The notes under the pieces are model-generated. The model made no database searches. It saw only the letters and a program-made list of their open reading frames with translations, and was not told the origin of the DNA. Positions 46,374 to 56,900 of a stretch of DNA of 64,000 bases are shown piece by piece. The stretch lies in contig CANHJG010000008.1 of assembly GCA_947461205.1 (NCBI GenBank), positions 1 through 64,000 of the forward strand, read 5' to 3'. The position numbers and the translations under genes are program-made. Source of the stretch: Opitutia bacterium (lineage in GTDB: Bacteria; Verrucomicrobiota; Verrucomicrobiia; Opitutales; Opitutaceae). Numbering within the stretch: position 1 is the stretch's first letter; every line of letters begins with the position of its first letter.

Positions 46374-48793
46374 GCGCGGCGCCGATGACCCCGGGCGTTG
46401 CCGGATGCGCGGCCGTGCGGCCGGCGATCATGCGTGCGGCCGCGGTCCGTCGGACGGTCTGGCCGGTGGCCGCCGGTCTGTGTCTCGCCGCGGTGGCGTC
46501 CGCGGCCACCCCGGTTCCGGGCGAGCGGGGAATTCCGCGCGACGAGGCGAGGAAGACCCAGCGGCAGACCACGGGCACGCCGCCGTCGGAGCCGGGGACG
46601 ACGCCCGCCGATCCCGGTGCGCCGCTGCCGGCCTTGCCGCCGCTCGTCGAGCCGACGCTGCAGATGCGCCGGCGACCGCAAACTCCCGAGCCCACGTTGC
46701 CGCCCACCCGGTTCAACCCCGATCCGGGCGCCGTGTTCAAACCGGAGCGCGCACCTGCCGCCGACCCGTATTTCCAGCGCAATCAGGTGCCCTTTCCGGT
46801 TCGCCCGCAGGAGGCCCCGCTGTCGCCCGCGCAGGCCGGCGCGCGGGCGCCGCTCGAGCGGCCTTGGTTCGAACTCACGCCCAACCCGCCGCCTCCGCGC
46901 TACGGCACCGAAGCGCTCCCCGCCGATCAAAAACTCCCCCGCGCCGGCGTGCGGGAAAACCGGTTCATCCCCAACACGTGGCACGCCCCGGAGGAGTATC
47001 CGCTCGCGGCCGAGCACCGGGGCTACGGTCCGAACACGACCCCCGTCCCGGATCGCTGGCGCAACACCGGGTTCGTGTCGTGGCGGCGCTACACCGCGGG
47101 TGACACCAACGAGCTGCCCTATTACCACCCCAAGCCCGAACGCTGGCACTATTATCGCCAGAGCGTCCTCAAGGGCGATCTGCCGGTGCGCGGCCAGGAT
47201 CTCTTCCTCAACCTTACCGCGACGGGTGAGTTTGTCCTCGAAGACCGCAAGCTGACCGTCCCGAGCGGCAACAGCGCCTCCCGCGCGGGGAGCTTCGACA
47301 ATTTCGGCGACAGCCGCTCGCAGGTGTTTGTGAGCAATCTGGCGTTTCAGGCCGACTTGTCGCGCGGCGAGACGGTGTTCAAGCCGGTGGAGTGGCTCGT
47401 CCGGGTCAAACCCGTCTTCAATTTCAACCACGTGCGTTTCCGCGAGCGCGGGATCGTGTCACCCGATCCGCGGGGCAGCCTGGGCAGCAGCACCGGCGGG
47501 CCCAACAACGCCACCGTCACCCATCCGCGCGACATCGACCTCCTGTTGTCCGGCGGGATCGCGCGCGCGGATCCGGATTTGTCGCGCTCCCGCGGGACCA
47601 CGCGGGACAAGACCTATGTTTCGCTGCAGGAAGCGTTCGTCGAAACGCACCTGCTGGATCTGACGAACGCCTACGATTTCTGCGCGATCAAGGTCGGCAA
47701 CCAGACTTTCAACAGCGATTTTCGCGGCTTCATTTTCAACGACACCAATCTCGGTGCCCGGTTCTTCGGCAACTACGACAGCAACCGCTGGCAGTACAAT
47801 GTGGCCGCCTTCGATCTGCGCGAGAAGGACACGAATTCCGAACTCAATACCTTCAACCGCCGCGGGCAGCTGGTGCTCGTCGCGAATGTTTACCGGCAGG
47901 ATCTGTGGCGGCTCGGCTACACCGGGCAGGCCAGCTTCCACGCGAGCTTCGACCAAGCCGGCGTGCTGTACGACACGAACGGCGGCATCGTGCGGCCGGC
48001 CCCGCTGGGCACGGTGAGACCGCACCGCGTGAACAGCTACTATCTGGGCTGGGCGGGCGACGGACACCTCGGGGCCTGGAATATTTCGCACGCCACGTAT
48101 CTCGTCTGCGGCCGCGATCGGTTCAACGGCCTCGCGGGCCGGCCTGTGGACATCTTTGCGCAGATGGCCGCGCTGGAGGTCAGCTACGACCGCGACTGGA
48201 TCCGGTTCAAGGGCTCGGTGTTCTACGCCTCCGGCGACCGCGATCCCGAAAACGGCCGGGCGACGGGCTTCGACTCCATCGTGGACAACGCCAATTTCAC
48301 GGGCGGCCCGTTCAGCTACTACGTGCGGCAGGGGTTTAATCTCGGCGGCACCGCCGTCGGCTTGAAGCAGCGCTTCAGTCTGCTGCCCGATCTGCGCACG
48401 AGCAAAACCCAGGGCCAGGCGAACTTCGTCAACCCCGGGATTTTCATCGCCGGCTACGGCACCGACCTGGAAGTGACGCCGCGTCTGCGTGCGTTTATCA
48501 ACGCCAACTATATCCGCTTCGTCACGACGGCGCCGCTGCGCACCGCGCTGCTCACCAACCGCGTCGATGCCGCATTCGGCGTGGATCTGAGCTGCGGTGT
48601 GCAATGGCGTCCGCTCCTCACCGAAAATATCGTGATCTCCGCCGGCTACGGGGCGCTGCTGCCGGGCCGGGGTTTTCGCGACATTTTCCGCACCACGCAG
48701 CCGGGCGTGCCCGGTTTCACCGCGCCCGCCGCCACCGCGCGCGTGGACGCCTATCTCCACAGTGCGATCCTCGCCGCCACGTTGACCTACTGA
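46370..48793 (+). CDS. Putative outer-membrane beta-barrel (porin-like) of the redox operon
   Basis: 807 aa, ATG overlapping the previous stop (ATGA). An internal ATG at 46430 sits directly before a better signal peptide (RRTVWPVAAGLCLAAVASAA) and may be the true start. A Pro-rich, probably unfolded, segment of about 150 residues follows. From about 280 to the end there are alternating amphipathic strands with aromatic girdles, ending in LHSAILAATLTY with a terminal Tyr as in barrel proteins. It contains almost no cysteine and no heme site. It resembles no named porin that I can pin down. By position between two decaheme cytochrome genes it could act as an MtrB/PioB-type sleeve. That is inference from context. 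Confidence 0.75.
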   Translation: MSAAPMTPGVAGCAAVRPAIMRAAAVRRTVWPVAAGLCLAAVASAATPVPGERGIPRDEARKTQRQTTGTPPSEPGTTPADPGAPLPALPPLVEPTLQMRRRPQTPEPTLPPTRFNPDPGAVFKPERAPAADPYFQRNQVPFPVRPQEAPLSPAQAGARAPLERPWFELTPNPPPPRYGTEALPADQKLPRAGVRENRFIPNTWHAPEEYPLAAEHRGYGPNTTPVPDRWRNTGFVSWRRYTAGDTNELPYYHPKPERWHYYRQSVLKGDLPVRGQDLFLNLTATGEFVLEDRKLTVPSGNSASRAGSFDNFGDSRSQVFVSNLAFQADLSRGETVFKPVEWLVRVKPVFNFNHVRFRERGIVSPDPRGSLGSSTGGPNNATVTHPRDIDLLLSGGIARADPDLSRSRGTTRDKTYVSLQEAFVETHLLDLTNAYDFCAIKVGNQTFNSDFRGFIFNDTNLGARFFGNYDSNRWQYNVAAFDLREKDTNSELNTFNRRGQLVLVANVYRQDLWRLGYTGQASFHASFDQAGVLYDTNGGIVRPAPLGTVRPHRVNSYYLGWAGDGHLGAWNISHATYLVCGRDRFNGLAGRPVDIFAQMAALEVSYDRDWIRFKGSVFYASGDRDPENGRATGFDSIVDNANFTGGPFSYYVRQGFNLGGTAVGLKQRFSLLPDLRTSKTQGQANFVNPGIFIAGYGTDLEVTPRLRAFINANYIRFVTTAPLRTALLTNRVDAAFGVDLSCGVQWRPLLTENIVISAGYGALLPGRGFRDIFRTTQPGVPGFTAPAATARVDAYLHSAILAATLTY

Positions 48794-48800
48794 GCCCGCC

Positions 48801-51800
48801 ATGCCTTCCGTCCCCCCCCTACCACCGAAGAAATTCAACTGGTTTGCGCCCTGCGCCCTGGGCGTCGCCCTCTGGGGCGTCGCCTTCAGCGCCCTCGTCG
48901 GTTTTGGCCAGCGCGAACCGGCGGAGCGCCGCGCGCCCGTCGACCCGGTGTTTGGCCCGCCGATCGCCGTCCCCCGCGCGCCGGCCGCCGTGACCAACGC
49001 CAAACCGCGCAACTGGGTGGACCAGACGCGCGAGGAGGCCCACGGGAAGAGCGCCGGCTGCATCGAGTGTCACGCCGGCATCGAAGACATGCACGCCTCG
49101 CCCCAGGTCGTTTTGGGCTGCACCGACTGCCACGGCGGCACGGCGACACCCGGGCTCACGATGGCCAAGGCGCACGTGGCCCCGCGGCATCCGGAATTGT
49201 GGCAAAGCTCCGCGAACCCGTCCGATTCCTCGGTGCTGCTGAACCACGAGTCGCCCGAGTTCATCCGCTTCGTGAACCCCGCCGATCTGCGCGTCGCCGA
49301 GCAGGCCTGCGGGCTCTGCCACAGCAAGATCATCAGCGACGTCGGCCACAGCATGATGAACCACGGGGCGATGCTGTGGGGCGCGGCCCTCTACAACAAC
49401 GGCGCCTCCCCGTTTAAGGATTATCGCTACGGTCAGGCCTACGGTCTGGACGGCGCCCCGTTGCGGCTCGAGAGCCCGATTCCGGTCACGGCGGACATGA
49501 CCAAGCGCTACGGGCTGCTCTCCTTCCTCGATCCGCTCCCGCGTTTTGCGATCGGCCAGCCCTCGAACATTCTCCGCATCTTCGAAAAAGGCGGCGAGAA
49601 ACAGGGCGAGATCGGCAACCCCAACGCCTTCGAACCCCCCGGCCGGCCCGCCCGCCGCCTCTCCGAGCGCGGGCTCGGCACGCTCAACCGCATCGACCCC
49701 GTCCTGCTCAACCTGCAGAAGACCCGCCTGCACGATCCGCTGCTCGGGTTCATGGGTTCGAACAACCATCCCGGCGATTACCGCTCGTCCGGCTGCGCGG
49801 CCTGTCACGTCGTCTACGCCAACGACCGTTCCCCCACGAATTCCGGCTGGTGGTCGAAATACGGCCATCAGGGGCTCAGTTTTTCGGCCGATCCGATGAT
49901 CTCGAAAAAAGAAAAGGGCCACCCGATCAAGCACCAGTTCACGCGCAGCATCCCCTCGAGCCAGTGCATGAACTGTCACATGCACCAGGGAAACCTCTTT
50001 GTGAATCCCTACCTCGGCTACATCTGGTGGGATCAGGAGAGCGACGGGAAATTCATGTATCCCGCGAAGCAGAAAAACCCGACCGAGGACGAAATGGCCG
50101 CGTCGCTGCAGCACAACCCCGAGGCCGCCGCCGCCCGCGGGAACTGGGGCAACCCCGATTTCCTCGAGAAGGTCGCCGAGCTCAATCCGCAGCTGCAGCA
50201 GACGCAGTTCGCCGACTACCACGGCCACGGGTGGGTGTTCCGCGCCGTGTTCAAAAAGGACCGCGAGGGCACGCTGCAGACCCTCGACGACAAGCCGATC
50301 GACCACAACGACCCGGAGAAATTCGCGAAGGCCGTCCACCTCAAGGATGTCCACCTTGCCCGCGGGATGCAGTGTGTTGATTGCCACTTTAAGACGGACG
50401 TGCACGGCAACGGCCTGCTCTACGGCGAGCCGCGGGCCGCCACCGCCATCGAGTGTATCGACTGTCACGGGACGGTCGCCCAACGCCCGACCCTCGTGAC
50501 CAGCGGGAATTCCGGGACCTTCACCAACGGCAAGGTCGTGCCCAACGATCTCGCGAAGGGTAGCACCCCGTGGGGTCCGCGTTTCTACTGGGTCGGCAAA
50601 AAACTCTACCAGCGTTCGATGATGAGCCCGGACATCGTGTGGGAGATCCCGCAGACCGCTGACACGATCGATCCGACGTCCTCCCACTACAACCCGAAGT
50701 CGGCCTACGCGAAAACCCTCCAGCGCGACGGCAAAACCTGGGGCGCGCTCCCCGCCGCCGATCCGCTGCTCCACGATTCCCGGCTGGCCCACGCCGACAC
50801 GAACATCTCCTGCCAGATCTGCCACACCTCGTGGGCCACGAGCTGCTTCGGCTGCCATCTGCCGATGCGCGCCAACAATAAAGTTGCCGCCAATAAATTC
50901 GAAGGCACCACCACGCGGAACTATACGAGTTACAACCCGCAGGTCGTGCGCGACGACGTGTTCATGCTCGGCAAGGACGCGACGTATAAGAACAACCGCC
51001 TGGCCGTGCTTCGCTCGTCGAGCGCCGTCATCGTCGGTTCCGAAAACAGCAACCGCGAGTGGATCTACTCCCAGCAGCAGACCGTCTCCGCCGAGGGCTA
51101 CTCCGGCCAGGCCTTCAATCCGCATTTCCCCCACACCACGGGCTCCGTCGGCACGACGAAGGGCTGCACGGATTGCCACCTCTCCGCCGCCAACGACAAC
51201 AACGCCTGGATGACCCAGCTGCTCGGCTTCGGCACCGGCACGGTCAATTTCTTCGGCCGCTACGCCTACGTCGGCTCCGGCAAAGGCGGGATCGGCGCCG
51301 TGGTCTGGACCGAGCGCGAGGAGCCGCAGGCCGCGTTGGGCAGCCACCTCCAGCATCTCGCCTACCCCGACAATTACGCGCAACACGTCGGGAAAAACGC
51401 CGGCGTTCTCAAGGAAGCCCACACGCATCACGCCGAGGACATCCGCGATCTCGTCCTTCGCGGCGAATATCTCTACACCGCCAACGGCCCCGGCGGCTTC
51501 GAGGTCTTCGACGTCGCCAACATCGACCACAAGGGTTTCTCCGAACGCATCGTTTCCGCTCCCGTCTCCCCCCTCGGCCAGCGTCTCCGCGTGAAGACGA
51601 AATACGCGACGAGCGTCACGCTGCCCAGCACCCTCGGCATCGATCCGCTGCGCCAGCGCCTGCCGGAAAACGAGGAGCAGCCGATCTCGCTCATCTACGC
51701 GTTTGTCTACGTCACCGACCGCGAGGAGGGCCTCGTCAACGTCCTGGTGGGCACCCTCGTCGACGGCGACCCGGCGAACAATTTCTTCCAGGAAAAGGAT

Positions 51801-52700
51801 GTCGTGCGCTTCAATCCCGACGGTATCCTCACGGGCGCGACGCATAGTTACATGGCCGGCCACCGGCTCTATGTGACCTGCACCGCCGGGCTGGTCGTCG
51901 TCGATGTGGCCGACCCGTTTAACCCGAAGGTCGTCGGCCGCACCGCCGCCGGCGCCCTCAAGAATCCGCGCAAGCTCGCCGTCCAGTTCCTCTACGCGTT
52001 CGTCACGGACGACGAGGGCGTGAAGACCGTCGACCTCGCCGACCCCATCAATCCGCGCGTGATTCCCGACGCGACCGTGCCCCTCGCCAACGCCCAGGGG
52101 CTCTATGCCGCGCGCACCTATCTCTACGTGGCGGCCGGCGCCGAAGGCCTCGCGATCGTCGACATCAAAAATCCCGCCGCGCCCAAACTCCGCGAGAAAT
52201 TCAACGCCGGCGGCCGGCTCAACGACACGCGCTCGCTCCAGGTCGGCTCAATCAACGCCTCGATGTTCGCGCTGGTCGCCGACGGGAAGAACGGCCTGTG
52301 CGTGCTGCAGATGATCTCGCCCGAAAACGTTCCGGGCTACATGGGCTTCAGTCCGCCGCCCGCCCCCAAACTCATCGCGACCTATCCGACGCAGGGCGAG
52401 GCGGTCGCGGTGAGCCGTGGCCTCGACCGCGACCGCGTGGTCGACGAGACGGGCAATCAGACGGTCGTGTTCGGCCGCCGGGGCAGCCGGCCGTTCAACG
52501 AGCAGGAGTTCTCGTCCTTCACCCGCAAACCGGACGGCCAGCTTTTCCGCGTCGAAGACGTGACGGTGCGAAACCGCCAGCTCCACACCGCTTCGGGCAC
52601 TCCGCTTTTGCCGACCTTGCCGTTCAGGAGCCCGCCCGCCGAGCCCGTTCCGGCCCGGAACACCGACCGGATTTTCCGCCGCCCTGCCAGCACGGACTGA
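48801..52700 (+). CDS. Decaheme cytochrome c with C-terminal LVIVD-repeat beta-propeller
   Basis: 1299 aa. An N-terminal hydrophobic segment at 13-37 is an uncleaved anchor or a signal. Ten CxxCH sites: CIECH (87), CTDCH (107), CGLCH, CAACH, CMNCH, CVDCH, CIDCH, CQICH, CFGCH and CTDCH. About residues 880-1190 hold five LVIVD-like repeats (EYLYTANGPGGFEVFDVANI; RLYVTCTAGLVVVDVADP; LYAFVTDDEGVKTVDLADP; YLYVAAGAEGLAIVDIKNP; a last variant with FALVADGKNGLCVLQM). It is the last gene of the operon, 7 bp after the barrel gene. A GC hairpin without a T-run follows near 52719-52739. The propeller may be the docking part, and location at the cell surface or in the periplasm is not settled by sequence. 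Confidence 0.93.
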   Translation: MPSVPPLPPKKFNWFAPCALGVALWGVAFSALVGFGQREPAERRAPVDPVFGPPIAVPRAPAAVTNAKPRNWVDQTREEAHGKSAGCIECHAGIEDMHASPQVVLGCTDCHGGTATPGLTMAKAHVAPRHPELWQSSANPSDSSVLLNHESPEFIRFVNPADLRVAEQACGLCHSKIISDVGHSMMNHGAMLWGAALYNNGASPFKDYRYGQAYGLDGAPLRLESPIPVTADMTKRYGLLSFLDPLPRFAIGQPSNILRIFEKGGEKQGEIGNPNAFEPPGRPARRLSERGLGTLNRIDPVLLNLQKTRLHDPLLGFMGSNNHPGDYRSSGCAACHVVYANDRSPTNSGWWSKYGHQGLSFSADPMISKKEKGHPIKHQFTRSIPSSQCMNCHMHQGNLFVNPYLGYIWWDQESDGKFMYPAKQKNPTEDEMAASLQHNPEAAAARGNWGNPDFLEKVAELNPQLQQTQFADYHGHGWVFRAVFKKDREGTLQTLDDKPIDHNDPEKFAKAVHLKDVHLARGMQCVDCHFKTDVHGNGLLYGEPRAATAIECIDCHGTVAQRPTLVTSGNSGTFTNGKVVPNDLAKGSTPWGPRFYWVGKKLYQRSMMSPDIVWEIPQTADTIDPTSSHYNPKSAYAKTLQRDGKTWGALPAADPLLHDSRLAHADTNISCQICHTSWATSCFGCHLPMRANNKVAANKFEGTTTRNYTSYNPQVVRDDVFMLGKDATYKNNRLAVLRSSSAVIVGSENSNREWIYSQQQTVSAEGYSGQAFNPHFPHTTGSVGTTKGCTDCHLSAANDNNAWMTQLLGFGTGTVNFFGRYAYVGSGKGGIGAVVWTEREEPQAALGSHLQHLAYPDNYAQHVGKNAGVLKEAHTHHAEDIRDLVLRGEYLYTANGPGGFEVFDVANIDHKGFSERIVSAPVSPLGQRLRVKTKYATSVTLPSTLGIDPLRQRLPENEEQPISLIYAFVYVTDREEGLVNVLVGTLVDGDPANNFFQEKDVVRFNPDGILTGATHSYMAGHRLYVTCTAGLVVVDVADPFNPKVVGRTAAGALKNPRKLAVQFLYAFVTDDEGVKTVDLADPINPRVIPDATVPLANAQGLYAARTYLYVAAGAEGLAIVDIKNPAAPKLREKFNAGGRLNDTRSLQVGSINASMFALVADGKNGLCVLQMISPENVPGYMGFSPPPAPKLIATYPTQGEAVAVSRGLDRDRVVDETGNQTVVFGRRGSRPFNEQEFSSFTRKPDGQLFRVEDVTVRNRQLHTASGTPLLPTLPFRSPPAEPVPARNTDRIFRRPASTD

Positions 52701-52770
52701 CCTGACCGACGTCGATCTGATCCGTCCGCGGCGGATCGGTCGGCGTGTGGCCGGGTCCGGCGGGGCCAAA

Positions 52771-53547
52771 TCAGGCGCTGGCGAGGGCCACGCGCCCGCG
52801 GGAGCGGCTCGGCTCGAACCACGAAGACGGCTCGTCGTCGGCGCCGAACTCCGGGCACATCGCGGCCAGCTGGGTGCGAAGATTCTCCCGCGCGCGGGCG
52901 ATGCGGCTCTTCACGGTGCCGACGTTGAGACCGAGGGTCGCCGCGATCTCCTCATACGGCCGGTGCAGCCGGGTGCGGAGCGTGAGGATCTCGCGATGGC
53001 GGGGATCGAGGCTCTCCATACACCCGGCGACCAGTGCGGCGAACTCCCCGTTCGTCGTCGCGCGCGCGGGGTCGGGCGCATCCGAGGCCACGAGGTCCGT
53101 GAACGTCGCGTCGCTGTCGTCCCCCAGCGCACAGTCGAGCGAGAGCGTGGCATGCCGGCGGCGGCGGTAAAAATACCAGTAGCGATTGCGCGCGAGGTTC
53201 ACCGCAATGCGGTGCAACCAGGTCGCGAGCGAACAGTCGCCGCGGAATTTTCCGAGCCCGCGGTGGGCCCGGATAAACGTGTCCTGGGTGATTTCCTCGG
53301 CGTCGCCCCGGTTGCGCAGGAGCGCGAGGGTGAGGCTGAAGATTTTTTCCCGGTGACGGCCCATGATTTCGACCAAGGCGGCCTCGTCGCCGGCGTTGAA
53401 GCGGCGGACCAGGGCGGCGTCGTCGGCGGCTGCGGTGTGGGCGGCGAGGGTGCGTGCGGCGGTTGGCCGGTCCGCTGCGGAGCGAGGGGGGGTGGTCGCA
53501 GCGCGGGCGGACGGGGGGAGGGCGGGGCGGGGAGCGGCGGAGAGCAT
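52771..53547 (-). CDS. ECF-type RNA polymerase sigma-70 factor
   Basis: 258 aa. An N-terminal low-complexity Ala/Pro stretch (about 1-40) may be untranslated or unstructured. The sigma-2 region (about 42-115) includes FNAGDEAALVEIMGRHREKIFSL and GDAEEITQDTFIRAHRGLGKF, then TWLHRIAVNLARNRYWYFYRR. The sigma-4 region (about 185-240) has RHREILTLR and YEEIAATLGLNVGTVKSRIARARENLR. This is a full two-domain ECF sigma. No anti-sigma gene is adjacent. It is divergent from a big TonB receptor gene, so it might drive that gene. Regulation by the intergenic DNA is possible but not shown. Confidence 0.94.
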   Translation of the reverse strand: MLSAAPRPALPPSARAATTPPRSAADRPTAARTLAAHTAAADDAALVRRFNAGDEAALVEIMGRHREKIFSLTLALLRNRGDAEEITQDTFIRAHRGLGKFRGDCSLATWLHRIAVNLARNRYWYFYRRRRHATLSLDCALGDDSDATFTDLVASDAPDPARATTNGEFAALVAGCMESLDPRHREILTLRTRLHRPYEEIAATLGLNVGTVKSRIARARENLRTQLAAMCPEFGADDEPSSWFEPSRSRGRVALASA

Positions 53548-53940
53548 GGGGAGGCGTTAGGTGGAGGAGTTGCGGAGAACGGGGTTGCCCTACCTCGGAC
53601 CGTGCCACGGCCGTCGCCGCCGGGCTTAAACGCCTGATTTGCGGGGTCTTAAAAATGTTGCCGCGTCGCGGGGCGCGCCGTCGGGGTCGGCGCCGTCGGG
53701 CAAAATGCCGGGCGGGGCCCCGGCAAGTGTGCAAGGTGCACGGTCCGCCGGGACGTGGATCCAACGAGTCCGGGCCAAACGCCACGGATCCGACGGGTTA
53801 CTTTCGTGCGACATCGGTCCCGCGGTTGGGCTCGGTGCTTGACTGGGATTTTGGGTGGGTCTTGCCTCACCCGCTCACCAAACGTCTGGGCCGAGCGACT
53901 TGCGCCCGGGCCGACCCGCGGAACTCAACGATAAACGACT
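53548..53940. other. Intergenic region between sigma factor and TonB receptor
   Basis: 393 bp between divergent genes with no supported ORF. A TTGACT hexamer at about 53839 has no good -10 partner. The 40 bp before the receptor ATG are A-rich (ACGATAAACGACT) without a Shine-Dalgarno sequence. It should hold promoters in both directions. Confidence 0.45.
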
Positions 53941-56900
53941 ATGAAACGATCTATGACTATGAAACGAGTGTTGGGCGGCATCTTCGCCCTCTGTTTTGCC
54001 ACCGTGAGCGCCCTGTTCGGTCAGGGCATCACGACGTCCGCGCTCAGCGGCTACGTCATCGATAAGCAAGGCAAGGCCATCCCCGGGGCCACAGTTTCTG
54101 TAGTGCACGAGCCGTCCGGCACCCGCGCCTCTGCCGTCTCGCGCGCCAACGGTCAGTTCAATCTCTCCGGCCTGCGCATCGGCGGTCCCTACACTGTTTC
54201 GACCGCCGGTCAGGGCCTGCAAACGGACACCCGCAAGGATGTCTACCTCGACCTCGGTCAAGCCCTTGAGTTGTCCATCACGCTCGGTTCCGACGTGGTC
54301 AAGTTGGATGCTTTCACGGTCACCGGCGAACGCGAAACGACCTTTGGCGCGGGGCGCATGAGCGCCGGCACCAACTTCACCGATTCCGAAATCCAGAACG
54401 TGGCCTCGATCCGCAGCGACGTGCAGGACATCGCCCGGCTCGACTCCCGCCTGACGCTCACGTCGCTCGACCAGGGCGGCCAGCTCAGTGCCCAAGGCCA
54501 GAACTTCCGGTTCAACTCGTTCCTCATCGACGGCGTCGAGGCCAATGATCCCTTCGGCCTCAACAGCAACGGCGTCTCCTCCCTCCGCGGCCCGATTCCG
54601 TTGGAGGCCCTTGCGGCCATCAATATCGAGTTGAATCCCTACGATGTGCGCCGCTCCAATTTCACGGGCGCCCTGATCAACGCCGTCACCAAGAGCGGCA
54701 GCAACACCTTCTCCGGGTCCGCGACCTATGAAATGACCAACGAAGACTACCGCGGGAAGAATCCCCGCACCGGTCTCAAGGAGTCGTTCGACGAGCGTCG
54801 CTACGTCTACACCCTCAACGGCCCGATCCTCAAAGATAAGCTGTTCTTCGCTTTCAGCTACGAGGACACCCAGCGCGAGTCCGTTTCGCCCTCCGCCGGC
54901 TTCATCTTCAATGCCGCCTCGCTCGCCTTGGTTGACCAGGTGATCGCGAAGACCAAGGCCCTCGGTTACGACGCCGGCAGCCTCGCTGCGGCCGGCGGCA
55001 ACATCGCCTTCCAGAAGACGACCCTCGGCAAGATCGACTGGAACATCTCCGATTCCCACCGCCTCGCCGTGACCTATCGCAAGAATGAAGGCTCCTCGCC
55101 GATCTTTGCCGGCGTGACCAGCACCACGGGCACCTCGCTGTCGAATAACTGGTATGACCAGCCCCGCAACAACGACAGCTATACGGCGCAGATCAACAGC
55201 CAGTGGACCGCCGACCTCCGCACCGAAGTTTCCTATAACTATTCCAAATATGCGGCATCGCCGCTGAACCGCGGCACGCCCTTTCCCGCGATCGGGATCG
55301 GCGGCCTCACCGGCACCCGCACCGACACCGGCGCCACGGCCACCGGCTTCCTGAACTTCGGCACGGAATTTTCCCGGCAGCTGAATTTCCTCAATACGAA
55401 GGAAAAAACCTACAAGGTCAGTGCCGACTATTCGTTGGGCAATCACACGCTCACTGCCGGCACCGAGCTCAGCGAGATCAGCTACGACAACCGTTTCCTT
55501 CAGGCTTACTACGGCAGCTATACCTTCAACAACAGTACGGCTTTCGGCACGACTCCCGCTCGCACCGGGGTGGAAAATTATCTCGCGGGTCTGCCCACCG
55601 CCTACACCGATGCCCAGCCCTTTCCGGGCAACACCATCGACCAGGTCTTCGCCAAATGGACTTACAAGGGTTACGCGTTCTTCATGCAGGATACCTGGCG
55701 CCCGACTCAGGCGCTCACGGTGATCGGCGGCCTCCGCTACGATCTGCCCACGACCAGCAATCCGCCGCCGTATAACGCTGGATTCTCGAATGCCTTTGGT
55801 TTCCGCAACGACACGACCAACGACGGCAATGCGTCGGTCTCTCCCCGCGTCGGCTTCAATTACCGCCTGCCGACCGACCGCAAAACGGAGGTCCGCGGCG
55901 GGCTGGGGATCTTCAGCGGCCGCACGCCGACCGTCTGGCTGGGCAACGCCTACCAGAATGCCGGCACGGCCTACACGATTACCGTCAACACTAACGGCAA
56001 CAATCAGCCCGCGCTCCAGTTCCAGCCCGACGTCACGAAGCAGCCGATTCCGTCCGGCACGCCCCCGATCCCGAACATCAACGTGACCGATCCGAATTTC
56101 AAGAACCCCACCCTTTGGAAGGGGAACTTGGCGCTCGATCATCAGCTGCCGTTCGGCGGGCTCGTGGCGACTCTCGAAGTCACCGCCACCAAGGTCGACC
56201 AGGGGCTCTTTGTAGAATTCCTGAACTTCCAAACCGCGACCACCGGCGCGACCACTCTGCCCGACGGTCGGATCCGTTATGCCGGTAACGTCACGCCGAA
56301 TTACAATACCAACGCGGCGCCCAACAATACCACGACCTTCCCCCAGACCAATGTCCTCGGGCGCCGCCGCATCGCCGCCTACGGCGACGTTTACCGCATC
56401 AAGAACACCAGCGAAGGCCACTCGGAAGACTTCACGCTCGCGATCAACCGTCCGTGGAAAAACAAGTGGTCCGCCGGCGTTTCGTGGACCCGCGGTAGCG
56501 CCACCGAAGTCAGCCCGATGACGTCTTCGACAGCCGGCTCGCTCTTCACCACCCGCGCCATCGTGAATCCGAACGAGGACATTGCCTCCACGTCCAATAC
56601 TCAGACCCGTGACAAGATCGTCGCGCGCTACACGAAGCAGTTCGAATTCTTCAAAAAATGGCCCACCACGGTGTCCGCGGTCTACGAAGGCCGCACGGGC
56701 CGCACCTACAGCTGGGTGTTCCAGGGCGACGCCAACGGCGACGGCTTCGCGGGCAACGACCTCCTCTACGTGCCGACGGGCCCGACCGACCCGAAGGTCC
56801 GCTGGATCAATACCGCCGAGCGCGACGCCTTCCTCGCCTTTGCGCAGGATAGCGGCTTGAGCAAATACGCGGGCCAGATCGCGCCGCGCAACAGCGAGCA

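Noticed and set aside
48819-51863. 1014-codon minus-strand open frame inside the propeller cytochrome gene
   Set aside because: The plus strand has ten CxxCH motifs and LVIVD repeats; the minus frame has no recognisable domain.
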